From Lachnospiraceae bacterium (lineage in GTDB: Bacteria > Bacillota > Clostridia > Lachnospirales > Lachnospiraceae): DNA of 17,384 nt. Below are positions 1 to 7,938 of this stretch, one piece after another. A program made the position numbers and the translations under genes. Each line of letters starts with the position of its first letter. The first letter of the stretch is position 1. The notes beneath the pieces were generated by a model that did no database searches, had not been told where the DNA came from, and was given only the letters and a program-made list of their open reading frames with translations. The stretch covers positions 1-17,384 of the forward strand of contig WQST01000027.1 in the NCBI GenBank assembly GCA_009787745.1, written 5' to 3'.

Positions 1-3000
1 GTGAATTTCTCAGGTGGTACTATTAATTTTACGGAGAGAGGGAGTTATTATATTCATACTCTTGTTAAGGATAATGCGGGGAATGAGGTTATTAGGACTT
101 TCGGGCCTTATGTAATTAATAATAGTACTCCGGTAGCTAACGATACGTCGGTCGGCGTTTGGGAGCATGAAAAAAATGGTAACGGCGCTAATAAAGTGAT
201 AATTGACTTGCGCGGTTTAGTTAGTGATGTTGATGTTAGTGATACTTTGACATTTACGGTTTCGCAGACCCCTGACACAACATACGGTACATGGAAAGCA
301 ACTGCGACCGCCGGGGTTTATGAATTTACCCATTCGGGTTACGGCGTCCATCCGTTTAAAAATGTCTTGGAAGCCAAATATTACGTAACCGATAACTTCG
401 GCGCGAAGAGTGATACGAAAACCATCACTATCAATGTAACCGAAGTGAACGATGTTCCCGATGCGCCGAAGAAATTCGATCCTGCATCAGGGATATATAA
501 AGACGGCGATACGATTAACCTTAGCTTTACCGAAGGGAAGGATGAAGAAACACCGGCAAGCGGTTTGGTATACGAAATTCAGGTTAGTTATAACGGCGGA
601 ACGACATGGGATGAGGTAAATACGATAACGACAAGTGCGGGACAGACAGCACACAACTTTACTTTTAACACAGGCGGATTGAGTGATACTGTACGCTTCC
701 GTGTTCGCACGGTTGATAACCATGCGACTTTACCGATAGAAAAATCCGCGTGGTTGTTATCTCCTGTGCATATCCTTGATAATATCAAGCCGTCCTTTAA
801 TGTTACAGCCGAAAGCCTTGGCAGTAATTATATAATCGGGACTGATGCGACCGAACAAATTGATATCACCTTCTCCTATAGTGACTTAGGCGGCAGTGAG
901 CTTAATAAATATGGGTACGTACTTTCGAACAGCAGCCTTGCCCCCGCTAATTTGAGCAGTTATCAGATGCTTTCAACCGCGAACGGAAATAGTGATGTTT
1001 GCCGGATTATCGGTAATTATTATCTGCACCTTTATGCCATCGATAATGCGGGAAATGAATATTTTCAGACATATGGCCCCTTTAAACTGACGAATACCAA
1101 ACCGACGGCATTACCGCAAACGGTTACGGTAGATGAAGGTGATGCGGTGATAATCACGCTGGAAGGAACGGATAAAGATTATCAGGATTATATCACGGCT
1201 TATATTCTTGAATCAAGCCCTTTACACGGCACATTGACGCAGGCAGTTGACGGCGATGGAAATATTATCGCGAATATGTTTATTTATCAGCATGACGGAA
1301 GTGAGTTGCCGAATGATGGTTTTGAATTCAGTGTTTTCGATTCGTATGGGACGAAGAGTTCAAGTGCTTTGGTAACGATTATCATTAACCCGGTAAATGA
1401 CCCGCCCGAAATTATGAATTTGAACCCTGTTTATACAATTGATGAAGATAGCGTGTATCCGCTTATATTTAATATTGGCGACCCTGACAATATCCCTGAT
1501 GAATTGAGCATTGATATTCAGGTCGGCGGTTCGACAGTTATCGGTCGTGACCGGATGAAGTTGACCCGTAATCCGAGCGGTGAATTGACTCTAACCCTAA
1601 CCCCGAAACCCGACCAATTTACTTTACCCGGTCAACCCGTCTTGATAACAATCACCGTCACCGATCCTGACGGATTAAGCGTTCAGGAGACAATTGAAGT
1701 CCATGTATCACCGGTAAATGACGCGCCGGTAGCCGAAGATCAATACTATACGATCGTCGGCGGCGGTAAAGTAGTCGGGCATGTTGACGCAACGGATATC
1801 GAGAATGACCCTCTGACTTACAGTGTTATCGCCGATGCAACCGCGGGAACATTTACACCTGACGCGGACTTTGCAACCAACGGAAAATTTACTTATACCC
1901 CGAATCCCGGTACGGCTGCCGATAGTGTCAAGATCCGGATTGATGATGGAAATACCTATAATAATTTTACCGAAATTACCCTTTATTTTACGGTGCAAAT
2001 TAGGGATCATGAGGATCATACCTATATCACGCGCGAAATTGCTTTTGATGCCGATGTTCCGATAAGCGCCGTTAGCTCCCTTAAAGTCACCAACGCCGTC
2101 AGCAATCCCGGGTTCATTTCCGCGTCGAAATGCAAAACGGAGATTAACGGTACTATCGTTTCTATTATTATGGAGATTGCTCCCGATGCTTTCGGCGAAG
2201 CAGTTTTACACTTAGAACTTAAGAGCAACAGCGGATTGCTGGTAACTGACATTGATGTCATAATTGAACCGCGTAACGATGCCCCTGTCGCCGCGCCGAT
2301 AATTTTAAAAATAAAAGATGGCTTGAACCGCAGTATTAATGGCGTAATAGCCGCGAATGACAAGATTGACGGTATCTATACCGCAACAGGTTTTATGTAT
2401 GAGATGAGTTCTAACCTGTTCGACCAACCTGAGCATGGTACGGTACAATTACATTCCGACGGAACATTTACCTATGTTCCTGATATCGGTTATTATGGAC
2501 ATGATGAGTTCTATGTACTTGTTACCGAAGTCGGCAATAATCCGCTTAATAAAGTGCCTGATTTCCTGCCTGACGGTGTCGTAGTCATGGATGCGGATGG
2601 TAACTTGCAAATCAAGGTACTGGTTACAGTTGAAATGCTGACAAGAAAACCGACGCCGAATAATCCGTCGGGTTCGCATCAGCCGGGTACGGGTTCACCC
2701 GCTTCAGAGGATGAAGAGCCTCCTTATAGCGAAGGTGAGCCAAGTGAAACGATTATTATTGACGACACTCAGGGAAGCGGTGTCGGCGAAAATAGCGGTT
2801 CCGCAAATAATACGGTTAATGATAATCAGGAAGGTTCGCATCCTGAATTAAAAGAAAAGGCGGAAGCAGACAGTCTCGGAATACTGGAGTGGGGTAAAAA
2901 CATCCATGCAGGGTTGATAAATGCTTATGAAAACATCTTCGATCCTGACGGAAACTTCGCCAGACATGGGTTTGCAGGCGCATCAACCGTTCACAGGACT

Positions 3001-3387
3001 AATATAGACCGTTTTTGTCCGCTGATTTTGCTGATTGCTTTACTGATATTGCTGTTCTTGATTCTATTGTTTGTGATGAGGATTAAGGTAGAGTATATAA
3101 CGAAAAATGAAGAAGATGAAGAAACGGTTATTAAGCGGACTTTATTCTTTAGGAGATTGCATTACCGTAAGAAAATGCGTTTGAATATTAGTTATCGGAA
3201 AGTTGAAGATATCAAAGATGTAACTGTCGTAATCCGCGCAGGGATTGTTTATCGGCGGAGACACTTCTATGAGCATGAGTTGAGGATAATATTCGACTCA
3301 CTGTATGTTGATTTGGAAGTGCCTGAGAAGAAGGTTTATAAGGATAATGGGATTGCGGCGGAAGGCAGTCGGTTTGAGAGTTTGTGA
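1..3387 (+). CDS. Ig/cadherin-like repeat surface protein, membrane-anchored (5' partial)
   Basis: The frame is open from the first base, and residues 1-40 match only the end of an Ig-like module seen complete at about 263-366 (both contain DNAGNE followed by a TFGP or TYGP motif). The gene therefore probably begins upstream and the GTG at position 1 is likely internal. The 1128 visible residues form tandem beta-sandwich modules: a cadherin-like module about 41-150, a fibronectin III-like one about 151-262, an Ig-like one about 263-366, and cadherin/VCBS-like ones about 367-466, 467-573, 574-668 and 760-880. Several are bounded by VNDxP or RNDAP motifs (149, 465, 572, 758). A Pro/Ser/Gly/acidic linker (880-950) precedes one hydrophobic span (1006-1028) and a roughly 100-residue basic tail. 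No LPXTG motif is visible, so I infer anchoring by the membrane span with the repeats outside. The likely role is adhesion or cell-surface binding; the ligand is unknown. Confidence 0.85.
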   Translation: MNFSGGTINFTERGSYYIHTLVKDNAGNEVIRTFGPYVINNSTPVANDTSVGVWEHEKNGNGANKVIIDLRGLVSDVDVSDTLTFTVSQTPDTTYGTWKATATAGVYEFTHSGYGVHPFKNVLEAKYYVTDNFGAKSDTKTITINVTEVNDVPDAPKKFDPASGIYKDGDTINLSFTEGKDEETPASGLVYEIQVSYNGGTTWDEVNTITTSAGQTAHNFTFNTGGLSDTVRFRVRTVDNHATLPIEKSAWLLSPVHILDNIKPSFNVTAESLGSNYIIGTDATEQIDITFSYSDLGGSELNKYGYVLSNSSLAPANLSSYQMLSTANGNSDVCRIIGNYYLHLYAIDNAGNEYFQTYGPFKLTNTKPTALPQTVTVDEGDAVIITLEGTDKDYQDYITAYILESSPLHGTLTQAVDGDGNIIANMFIYQHDGSELPNDGFEFSVFDSYGTKSSSALVTIIINPVNDPPEIMNLNPVYTIDEDSVYPLIFNIGDPDNIPDELSIDIQVGGSTVIGRDRMKLTRNPSGELTLTLTPKPDQFTLPGQPVLITITVTDPDGLSVQETIEVHVSPVNDAPVAEDQYYTIVGGGKVVGHVDATDIENDPLTYSVIADATAGTFTPDADFATNGKFTYTPNPGTAADSVKIRIDDGNTYNNFTEITLYFTVQIRDHEDHTYITREIAFDADVPISAVSSLKVTNAVSNPGFISASKCKTEINGTIVSIIMEIAPDAFGEAVLHLELKSNSGLLVTDIDVIIEPRNDAPVAAPIILKIKDGLNRSINGVIAANDKIDGIYTATGFMYEMSSNLFDQPEHGTVQLHSDGTFTYVPDIGYYGHDEFYVLVTEVGNNPLNKVPDFLPDGVVVMDADGNLQIKVLVTVEMLTRKPTPNNPSGSHQPGTGSPASEDEEPPYSEGEPSETIIIDDTQGSGVGENSGSANNTVNDNQEGSHPELKEKAEADSLGILEWGKNIHAGLINAYENIFDPDGNFARHGFAGASTVHRTNIDRFCPLILLIALLILLFLILLFVMRIKVEYITKNEEDEETVIKRTLFFRRLHYRKKMRLNISYRKVEDIKDVTVVIRAGIVYRRRHFYEHELRIIFDSLYVDLEVPEKKVYKDNGIAAEGSRFESL

Positions 3388-3405
3388 TGGTGTAACTGCG
3401 ATTCA

Positions 3406-3482
3406 TTTATAGAGCTAATTGGAAAGCGCTTTCTGAATAGCGGCAAATTGACCGAGATGGTCAATATACTAATCTCTATAAA
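3406..3482 (+). other. Possible structured RNA downstream of the surface-protein gene
   Basis: A perfect 9-bp helix can form between 3406-3414 (TTTATAGAG) and 3474-3482 (CTCTATAAA). It encloses a 7-bp hairpin (ATTGACC 3447-3453 with GGTCAAT 3459-3465, loop GAGAT) and a short self-complementary GAAAGCGCTTTC at 3422-3433, giving a possible three-way junction. A terminator follows at 3489. I do not recognise it as a known RNA family. It could be a 3'UTR structure of the upstream mRNA, a processed small RNA, or chance pairing in AT-rich DNA. Confidence 0.3.
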
Positions 3483-3488
3483 GATATG

Positions 3489-3518
3489 AAAAGCAATCGC
3501 GAAAAGTGATTGCTTTTT
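3489..3518 (+). terminator. Rho-independent terminator after the surface-protein gene
   Basis: A perfect 10-bp stem pairs AAAAGCAATC (3489-3498) with GATTGCTTTT (3508-3517). The 9-nt loop can close further by a G-U and a C-G pair, and the 3' arm runs into five Ts. It lies 101 bp after the stop of the surface-protein gene and separates it from the metallophosphoesterase-STAND gene. Confidence 0.8.
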
Positions 3519-3544
3519 ACTTGTTATTACTAAATTTCCTACAT

Positions 3545-3572
3545 TTGAAATTATAACAAAATCTGTTATACT
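3545..3572 (+). promoter_or_regulatory. Sigma-A type promoter for the metallophosphoesterase-STAND gene
   Basis: TTGAAA (3545-3550) and TATACT (3567-3572) are separated by 16 bp. Transcription would start near 3580. The ribosome binding site AAAGAGGAAG (3592-3601) lies 6 bp before the ATG at 3608. The promoter sits after the terminator ending at 3518, so the gene has its own transcription unit. Confidence 0.65.
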
Positions 3573-3607
3573 ATTTATATCAAACTATACTAAAGAGGAA
3601 GCTGATT

Positions 3608-6600
3608 ATGAGTAAAGACTATACGAATATTTTACATATATCGGACTTACATTTTGGTGTTGAGCCTTTTAAAAAAAATGTAGATGGCGCGGAGATTAAT
3701 ACTTCTTCATTTGAAGAACGTGAGTATATTTTAGAAAAATTAATTGATGCTGTGAAAGATGCGCCCGGGATGTGGAAACCTGATGTGGTTGCCGTTTCCG
3801 GGGATGTTGGCTGGAAGGCGCAAGAAGCTGATTATGAAAGTGCGGCAGCGTGGTTTGAGAAGTTGGCTAAGGGGCTTGATTTATCATTTGAGCGATTTGT
3901 TTTTTGTCCGGGGAATCATGATATTGATAGGAGTAAAGCGAGTTTTTCTATCCGTATATCAACCGTAGAAGAATCGGTGCAGTATTTGTCTATAGAAAGT
4001 GTTGATATGCGAAGCCATCATTTTGTGAATTATGTGAAGTTTTGTAAAGATTTAGGAATACCGCCGCTTGTGAATAAGGCAAATGCGGATACAAAAGAGT
4101 TAATAAAGTATTTGTATGGCTATCGCGAGATTTGTGGTATTAATTTTATTGTGCTAAATTCCGCATGGTGCTCTTTGGATAATAGTGACTCGCGTAAGTT
4201 GTGGATTGGTGAGAAATTGGCTTTTGATATGCAGAAGTCTCTTGAAAAAAATGAAGGCGTTAAGGTTACTTTGTTTCATCATCCATTTGAAGAATTAAAT
4301 GTTCATGAACGAGTAAAATACAACAAAAACCCTGTCACGAAATATACAGTTTTACAATTTTCCGACATTATTTTAAATGGGCATGTTCATGGTGAGATTC
4401 GAAAAGCCGATACTTTAGAGAAAAAAACCCACGTTTTTACTTCAGGAGCAAGCTATCAACCGGGAACATATGATTTGTCTTGTCAAATTATCCGTATTAA
4501 TAAAAGTGATTATAAATATTCAAGTTTAATCTTTGAGTTAAATGAAAGCCGTGAATGGGCGGCGAAAGAATTGGAAAGTGATATTTCTTTTGGAATCTTA
4601 AATTCGCATGTGATGAAAAAGCCAAATGAAACCTCATCTAAAATTAGTAAGTCTATTAATGATTGTTGGTATTCAATCGATGAAAAATGGAAACAAGGCC
4701 ATGGAAATGTATCAGATAAAGCTTTGAAATTATTTTTGGAAGGCGGAAGGTGTACTTGGGCACTGGCGTTTAGTAACCGAATTGTCAGACGAGACAGTAT
4801 CATCGACGATTTATGCGATAGCCTTGAGGTGCAGGGTATTATTGCCTTGCTTGGGGCAGGCGGTGAGGGGAAAAGTACTGTTTTAAAGCAGATATGCGCT
4901 GAATTATTATCAAGAGGGCGTAGGGTATTTTATCATAATGACGGCGATGGATTTATGGTTCCGCGAAACTTTCCGAATGACGCAGTGTTATGTATTGATA
5001 ACTTACCGGAAGAAAAAGCTGAGTTTCTGAATTTTTTACGAGAAGCTATCACAAAAGACTTAACCGTAATAATTTGCGCGAGAAAAAACGAATGGAACAT
5101 TTTTCGGGAGAAAAATGGAATAGCTAAAAATAATGTACGGGAAAAAATAATCCCGCAAATAACCGAGCGAGAGGAAGCAGAGAAGTTTGCATTATGCGTT
5201 AAGCGAGGAGGAATATCTGCGCGTGAACATGATGAGATTGTTAATTTGTTTCTTAAAGGGTCTAAGGGTTTTTTGTATGCTTCGATGTTAATGCTTAATT
5301 ATGATACCGAGACTCTTGAAGAGACGGCAATAACTATTATGAAGAAGTTGAAAACGGAGTGTCCGAAAGCATTATCGTTTTTGGCACATATTGTGTTATT
5401 GGAGCATGTGAAGATAAAAATTACGATACCGCAACATAAAGAATTATGTGATAAATTGGGCTTAAAAAATGTAAATGCAAAGGAGTATTTAGAGAAAGAG
5501 ATTATTCAAAAAACACACGGTCATTATGAAACACGACATGAACGGATATCTGATTTGTTTTATAAATACTTCTTTGATTGTGAGCATGAAGTTATTTGGG
5601 AGCCTGATGTGAATGATTTGATGTCTCCTGATGAAGTACGGATTAGTTTGTTGGAGTATTATTTTGAATGTCTTAATAGCACAGGAAGAAGTGAGCTAAT
5701 TTCCTTATACGAAAAAAATATATTAGATTTGATTTCATGTTGCTTTAATATGGCAAGTGAAAGCATAAGCTATTTATTTGCGATTATGTTAGATTATTTG
5801 AAGAGTAAAACGAGTTTCTTGAATACAGTTGTTAGCCGAATAGATGATGATAAATTAAAGCGTGACTTGATAATCTTATGTATTGAACGAGAAATCTATA
5901 ATGAACACTTACTAAACATGGTAATAAATATTGAAATTAATAACGATAACATAGGTGATTTTAATGAACCCGCAAATTTTACGGCTCGTTGGTTTCTGCA
6001 TAGGGCATATATAGATAATGCCGCAAGTGCTAATATTATGAGGACATGGGCAAAACTTGAGCAAAAGCAAAATGAAAAAGAAGTAATCAATACAATAGGA
6101 GAATTTATCGAACCGGCAGAATTTACCGCTCGTTGGGCTTTGCGTAAAGCTTGTTTAGAATACAAAGGAGGAATAATACTTTGGATGAGGTGGGCAATGC
6201 TTGAGCAAAATCAAGCCATAATTGAAGGAAACGATACTATAGGAGATTTTAATAACCCTGCTGAGTTTACCGCTCGTTGGATTTTGCGAAAGATTTGTTT
6301 GAAAAGTGAGAAGTCTGAGAAAGCTTGGTTACAGTGGGCAATACTTGAGCAAAAGCAAGCGGAAATTGAAGGATGTATCACAATAGGTAATTTTAACAAC
6401 CCTGCTGAGTTTACCGCTCGCTGGATTTTGCGAAAGGCATATATAAAATGTTACAGTAAAATGGAAATTATTAAAATTTGGGTAATGCTTGAGCAAAAAC
6501 AAGCCAAAATAGAAGGAGATAGCACAATAGGTGAATTTAATAACCCCAAAGAATTTACGGCTCGTTGGGTGTTAAGAGAGACATACAAAAATAGTGGAAT

Positions 6601-7693
6601 TAATAATGAAATTGCGAAAGTATGGGCAATGTTTGAACAAAGTCAAGCTGAAAATAGTGAAATAAATACAGTAGGTGATTTTAATGACCCCGCAGAATTT
6701 ACCGCGCGTTGGGTTCTGCGAAAGGCATATAATGATTGTGTCAGTAATGCTGATATAATGGTGACATGGGCAAATCTTGAGCAAAAGCAAGCCCAAAATG
6801 AAGAGACTGATACAATAGGTAATTTTAATGACCCCGCAGAATTTACCGCGCGCTGGGTTTTGCGTAAGGCATACATTAATTGGACCGGTCATAACGGTGT
6901 TATTGTAACATGGACAAGGCTTGAGCAAAATCAAGCTGTAAATGAAGAAATTAATACAATAGGTGATTTTAATAACCCCGCAGAATTTACAGCACGTTGG
7001 ATTTTTCGTGAGGGGTATAAAGATTGTGCAGGTGACTCAAGTGTTATGATAGCATGGGCAAGACTTGAGCAAAATCAGGACGAAAAAGAAGGGATCAATA
7101 CAATCGGAGATTTTGGTGATCCAGCAGAATTTACGGTTCGTTGGATTTTGCGAAAGGCTTGCTTAGAACATAAAGATGATATAACGGCATGGGTATATTG
7201 GATTACGACTGAAGAATCGTTAAATAAAATCAGCGACGAGAAATATAATGCAGGTTGGATAAGTCAGACAGCTGTTAGTAAGTTTCCGATGCATTCAGTA
7301 TTTTATTATGATGCTGCCAGATTTGCCTTGCTGAATCGAGATATAACTCGAGCAAGAAACTTTTTAGAAAAAGGAATGAAAGTTGGAAGAGAACCGATGA
7401 TTTGCTTGGCTATTTTAAATGCTTTGGAAGGCGAAATATATGGTGATAGCCCCTTTTGTGCAGAAAATCTTATTAAATTTATGAAGTTAAAAAATGAACG
7501 TTATAGTAATGTTATCTATGGATTAAGAGAATGTTATAGAATATTAGGTGATATGGAAAGAATTGAACAATATAACGAAATATATAATAAAATGTTAAAA
7601 ACACAGGAAGATTCAGAAATTGAAAGTAATGGATTATTACGTGTGAAGCAATTTGCAAATTTATGCCGCGATGTATTAGGGCTTTCAACATGA
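3608..7693 (+). CDS. Metallophosphoesterase-STAND NTPase with 48-residue HAT/TPR-like repeats (putative defence protein)
   Basis: 1361 residues. Residues about 7-300 are a calcineurin-like metallophosphoesterase with every metal-binding motif visible: D13-L-H15, G65-D66, G102-N-H104-D, H224-H225 and G258-H-V-H261. After a linker, a STAND/NACHT-like P-loop NTPase begins near residue 390 with Walker A GAGGEGKST (416-424), Walker B VLCID (460-464) and a strand ending IICAR that resembles STAND sensor regions. A helical region (about 560-780) leads into nine tandem 48-residue repeats (782-1213) and a helical C-terminus with TPR-like character (1214-1361). In the STAND family, C-terminal repeats sense a ligand, the NTPase oligomerises and the N-terminal enzyme is released; many bacterial examples are anti-phage systems. 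By inference, the phosphoesterase is the effector, perhaps cutting nucleic acid or nucleotides. The gene stands alone with its own promoter. The start is supported by the AAAGAGGAAG site. A signalling role other than defence is possible. Confidence 0.85.
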   Translation: MSKDYTNILHISDLHFGVEPFKKNVDGAEINTSSFEEREYILEKLIDAVKDAPGMWKPDVVAVSGDVGWKAQEADYESAAAWFEKLAKGLDLSFERFVFCPGNHDIDRSKASFSIRISTVEESVQYLSIESVDMRSHHFVNYVKFCKDLGIPPLVNKANADTKELIKYLYGYREICGINFIVLNSAWCSLDNSDSRKLWIGEKLAFDMQKSLEKNEGVKVTLFHHPFEELNVHERVKYNKNPVTKYTVLQFSDIILNGHVHGEIRKADTLEKKTHVFTSGASYQPGTYDLSCQIIRINKSDYKYSSLIFELNESREWAAKELESDISFGILNSHVMKKPNETSSKISKSINDCWYSIDEKWKQGHGNVSDKALKLFLEGGRCTWALAFSNRIVRRDSIIDDLCDSLEVQGIIALLGAGGEGKSTVLKQICAELLSRGRRVFYHNDGDGFMVPRNFPNDAVLCIDNLPEEKAEFLNFLREAITKDLTVIICARKNEWNIFREKNGIAKNNVREKIIPQITEREEAEKFALCVKRGGISAREHDEIVNLFLKGSKGFLYASMLMLNYDTETLEETAITIMKKLKTECPKALSFLAHIVLLEHVKIKITIPQHKELCDKLGLKNVNAKEYLEKEIIQKTHGHYETRHERISDLFYKYFFDCEHEVIWEPDVNDLMSPDEVRISLLEYYFECLNSTGRSELISLYEKNILDLISCCFNMASESISYLFAIMLDYLKSKTSFLNTVVSRIDDDKLKRDLIILCIEREIYNEHLLNMVINIEINNDNIGDFNEPANFTARWFLHRAYIDNAASANIMRTWAKLEQKQNEKEVINTIGEFIEPAEFTARWALRKACLEYKGGIILWMRWAMLEQNQAIIEGNDTIGDFNNPAEFTARWILRKICLKSEKSEKAWLQWAILEQKQAEIEGCITIGNFNNPAEFTARWILRKAYIKCYSKMEIIKIWVMLEQKQAKIEGDSTIGEFNNPKEFTARWVLRETYKNSGINNEIAKVWAMFEQSQAENSEINTVGDFNDPAEFTARWVLRKAYNDCVSNADIMVTWANLEQKQAQNEETDTIGNFNDPAEFTARWVLRKAYINWTGHNGVIVTWTRLEQNQAVNEEINTIGDFNNPAEFTARWIFREGYKDCAGDSSVMIAWARLEQNQDEKEGINTIGDFGDPAEFTVRWILRKACLEHKDDITAWVYWITTEESLNKISDEKYNAGWISQTAVSKFPMHSVFYYDAARFALLNRDITRARNFLEKGMKVGREPMICLAILNALEGEIYGDSPFCAENLIKFMKLKNERYSNVIYGLRECYRILGDMERIEQYNEIYNKMLKTQEDSEIESNGLLRVKQFANLCRDVLGLST
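5951..7246 (+). repeat. Nine in-frame tandem repeats of 144 bp (48 residues)
   Basis: Units start at 5951, 6095, 6239, 6383, 6527, 6671, 6815, 6959 and 7103, every one exactly 144 bp from the last with no indel. Each encodes a near-constant block IGDFNxPAEFTARWxLRKAY, then about 12 to 14 highly variable residues, then a second conserved block around WAxLEQxQA. The pattern resembles the helix pairs of HAT (half-a-TPR) repeats, with the Trp and Glu of one helix and the Ala-Arg of the other. Units 1 and 9 are the most divergent, as expected for end-capping repeats. Confidence 0.95.
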
Positions 7694-7826
7694 ACCTGCA
7701 TCCGGATTATGAGAGTTGGCTTTACTTACTTTTACATGGGGACATCCGGACAAAGTTTATGAACACAGCACAATCGGAGGGTACGTAGTTAATGAAAATG
7801 TAAAAGAATTATGCAACAGTTATTAA
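7690..7826 (+). pseudogene. Short ORF or possible gene remnant after the STAND gene
   Basis: An ATG at 7690 overlaps the STAND stop codon (ATGA) and opens a 32-codon ORF ending at 7788. In another frame, 7713-7826 is open for 37 codons, reads TFTWGHPDKVYEHSTIGG in its middle, and ends in TAA. The second reading looks protein-like but has no start codon or ribosome binding site, so it may be the decayed end of a lost gene, with the two frames joined by a frameshift. I do not recognise the product. Both readings may be chance. Confidence 0.2.
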
Positions 7827-7860
7827 ACTTGCCGGTGATTCTATAATCTAAATCGTCAAA

Positions 7861-7889
7861 TTGTATTTATGTGAGAAAAGTGTTAAAAT
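7861..7889 (+). promoter_or_regulatory. Promoter upstream of the alpha/beta hydrolase
   Basis: TTGTAT (7861-7866) and TAAAAT (7884-7889) have an ideal 17-bp spacer. It lies inside the longest open frame, whose TTG at 7861 is the -35 element itself. This supports the downstream ATG at 7939 as the real start, with a leader of about 40 nt. Confidence 0.5.
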
Positions 7890-7938
7890 TGAAAAGGTTA
7901 GGAAAGTAAATTCTGATTATGGCGAGGAAAAACCACTC

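Noticed and set aside
1708..2679. Antisense and out-of-frame ORFs of 76-113 codons within the surface-protein gene
   Set aside because: They lie wholly inside a well-supported coding frame, lack recognisable domains and have no initiation signals.
5896..6934. Several antisense ORFs of 60-120 codons over the repeat region
   Set aside because: They are periodic shadows of the sense repeats, with Cys-rich, low-quality translations and no ribosome binding sites.
5951..7246. Regular 144-bp repeats that could suggest a CRISPR array or satellite DNA
   Set aside because: The unit is far too long for CRISPR, stays in frame throughout and encodes a coherent helical repeat within one gene.
7861..7938. 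Longer hydrolase starting at TTG 7861
   Set aside because: The TTG coincides with a -35 box, the added 26 residues do not resemble the hydrolase family, and the ATG at 7939 has a ribosome binding site.
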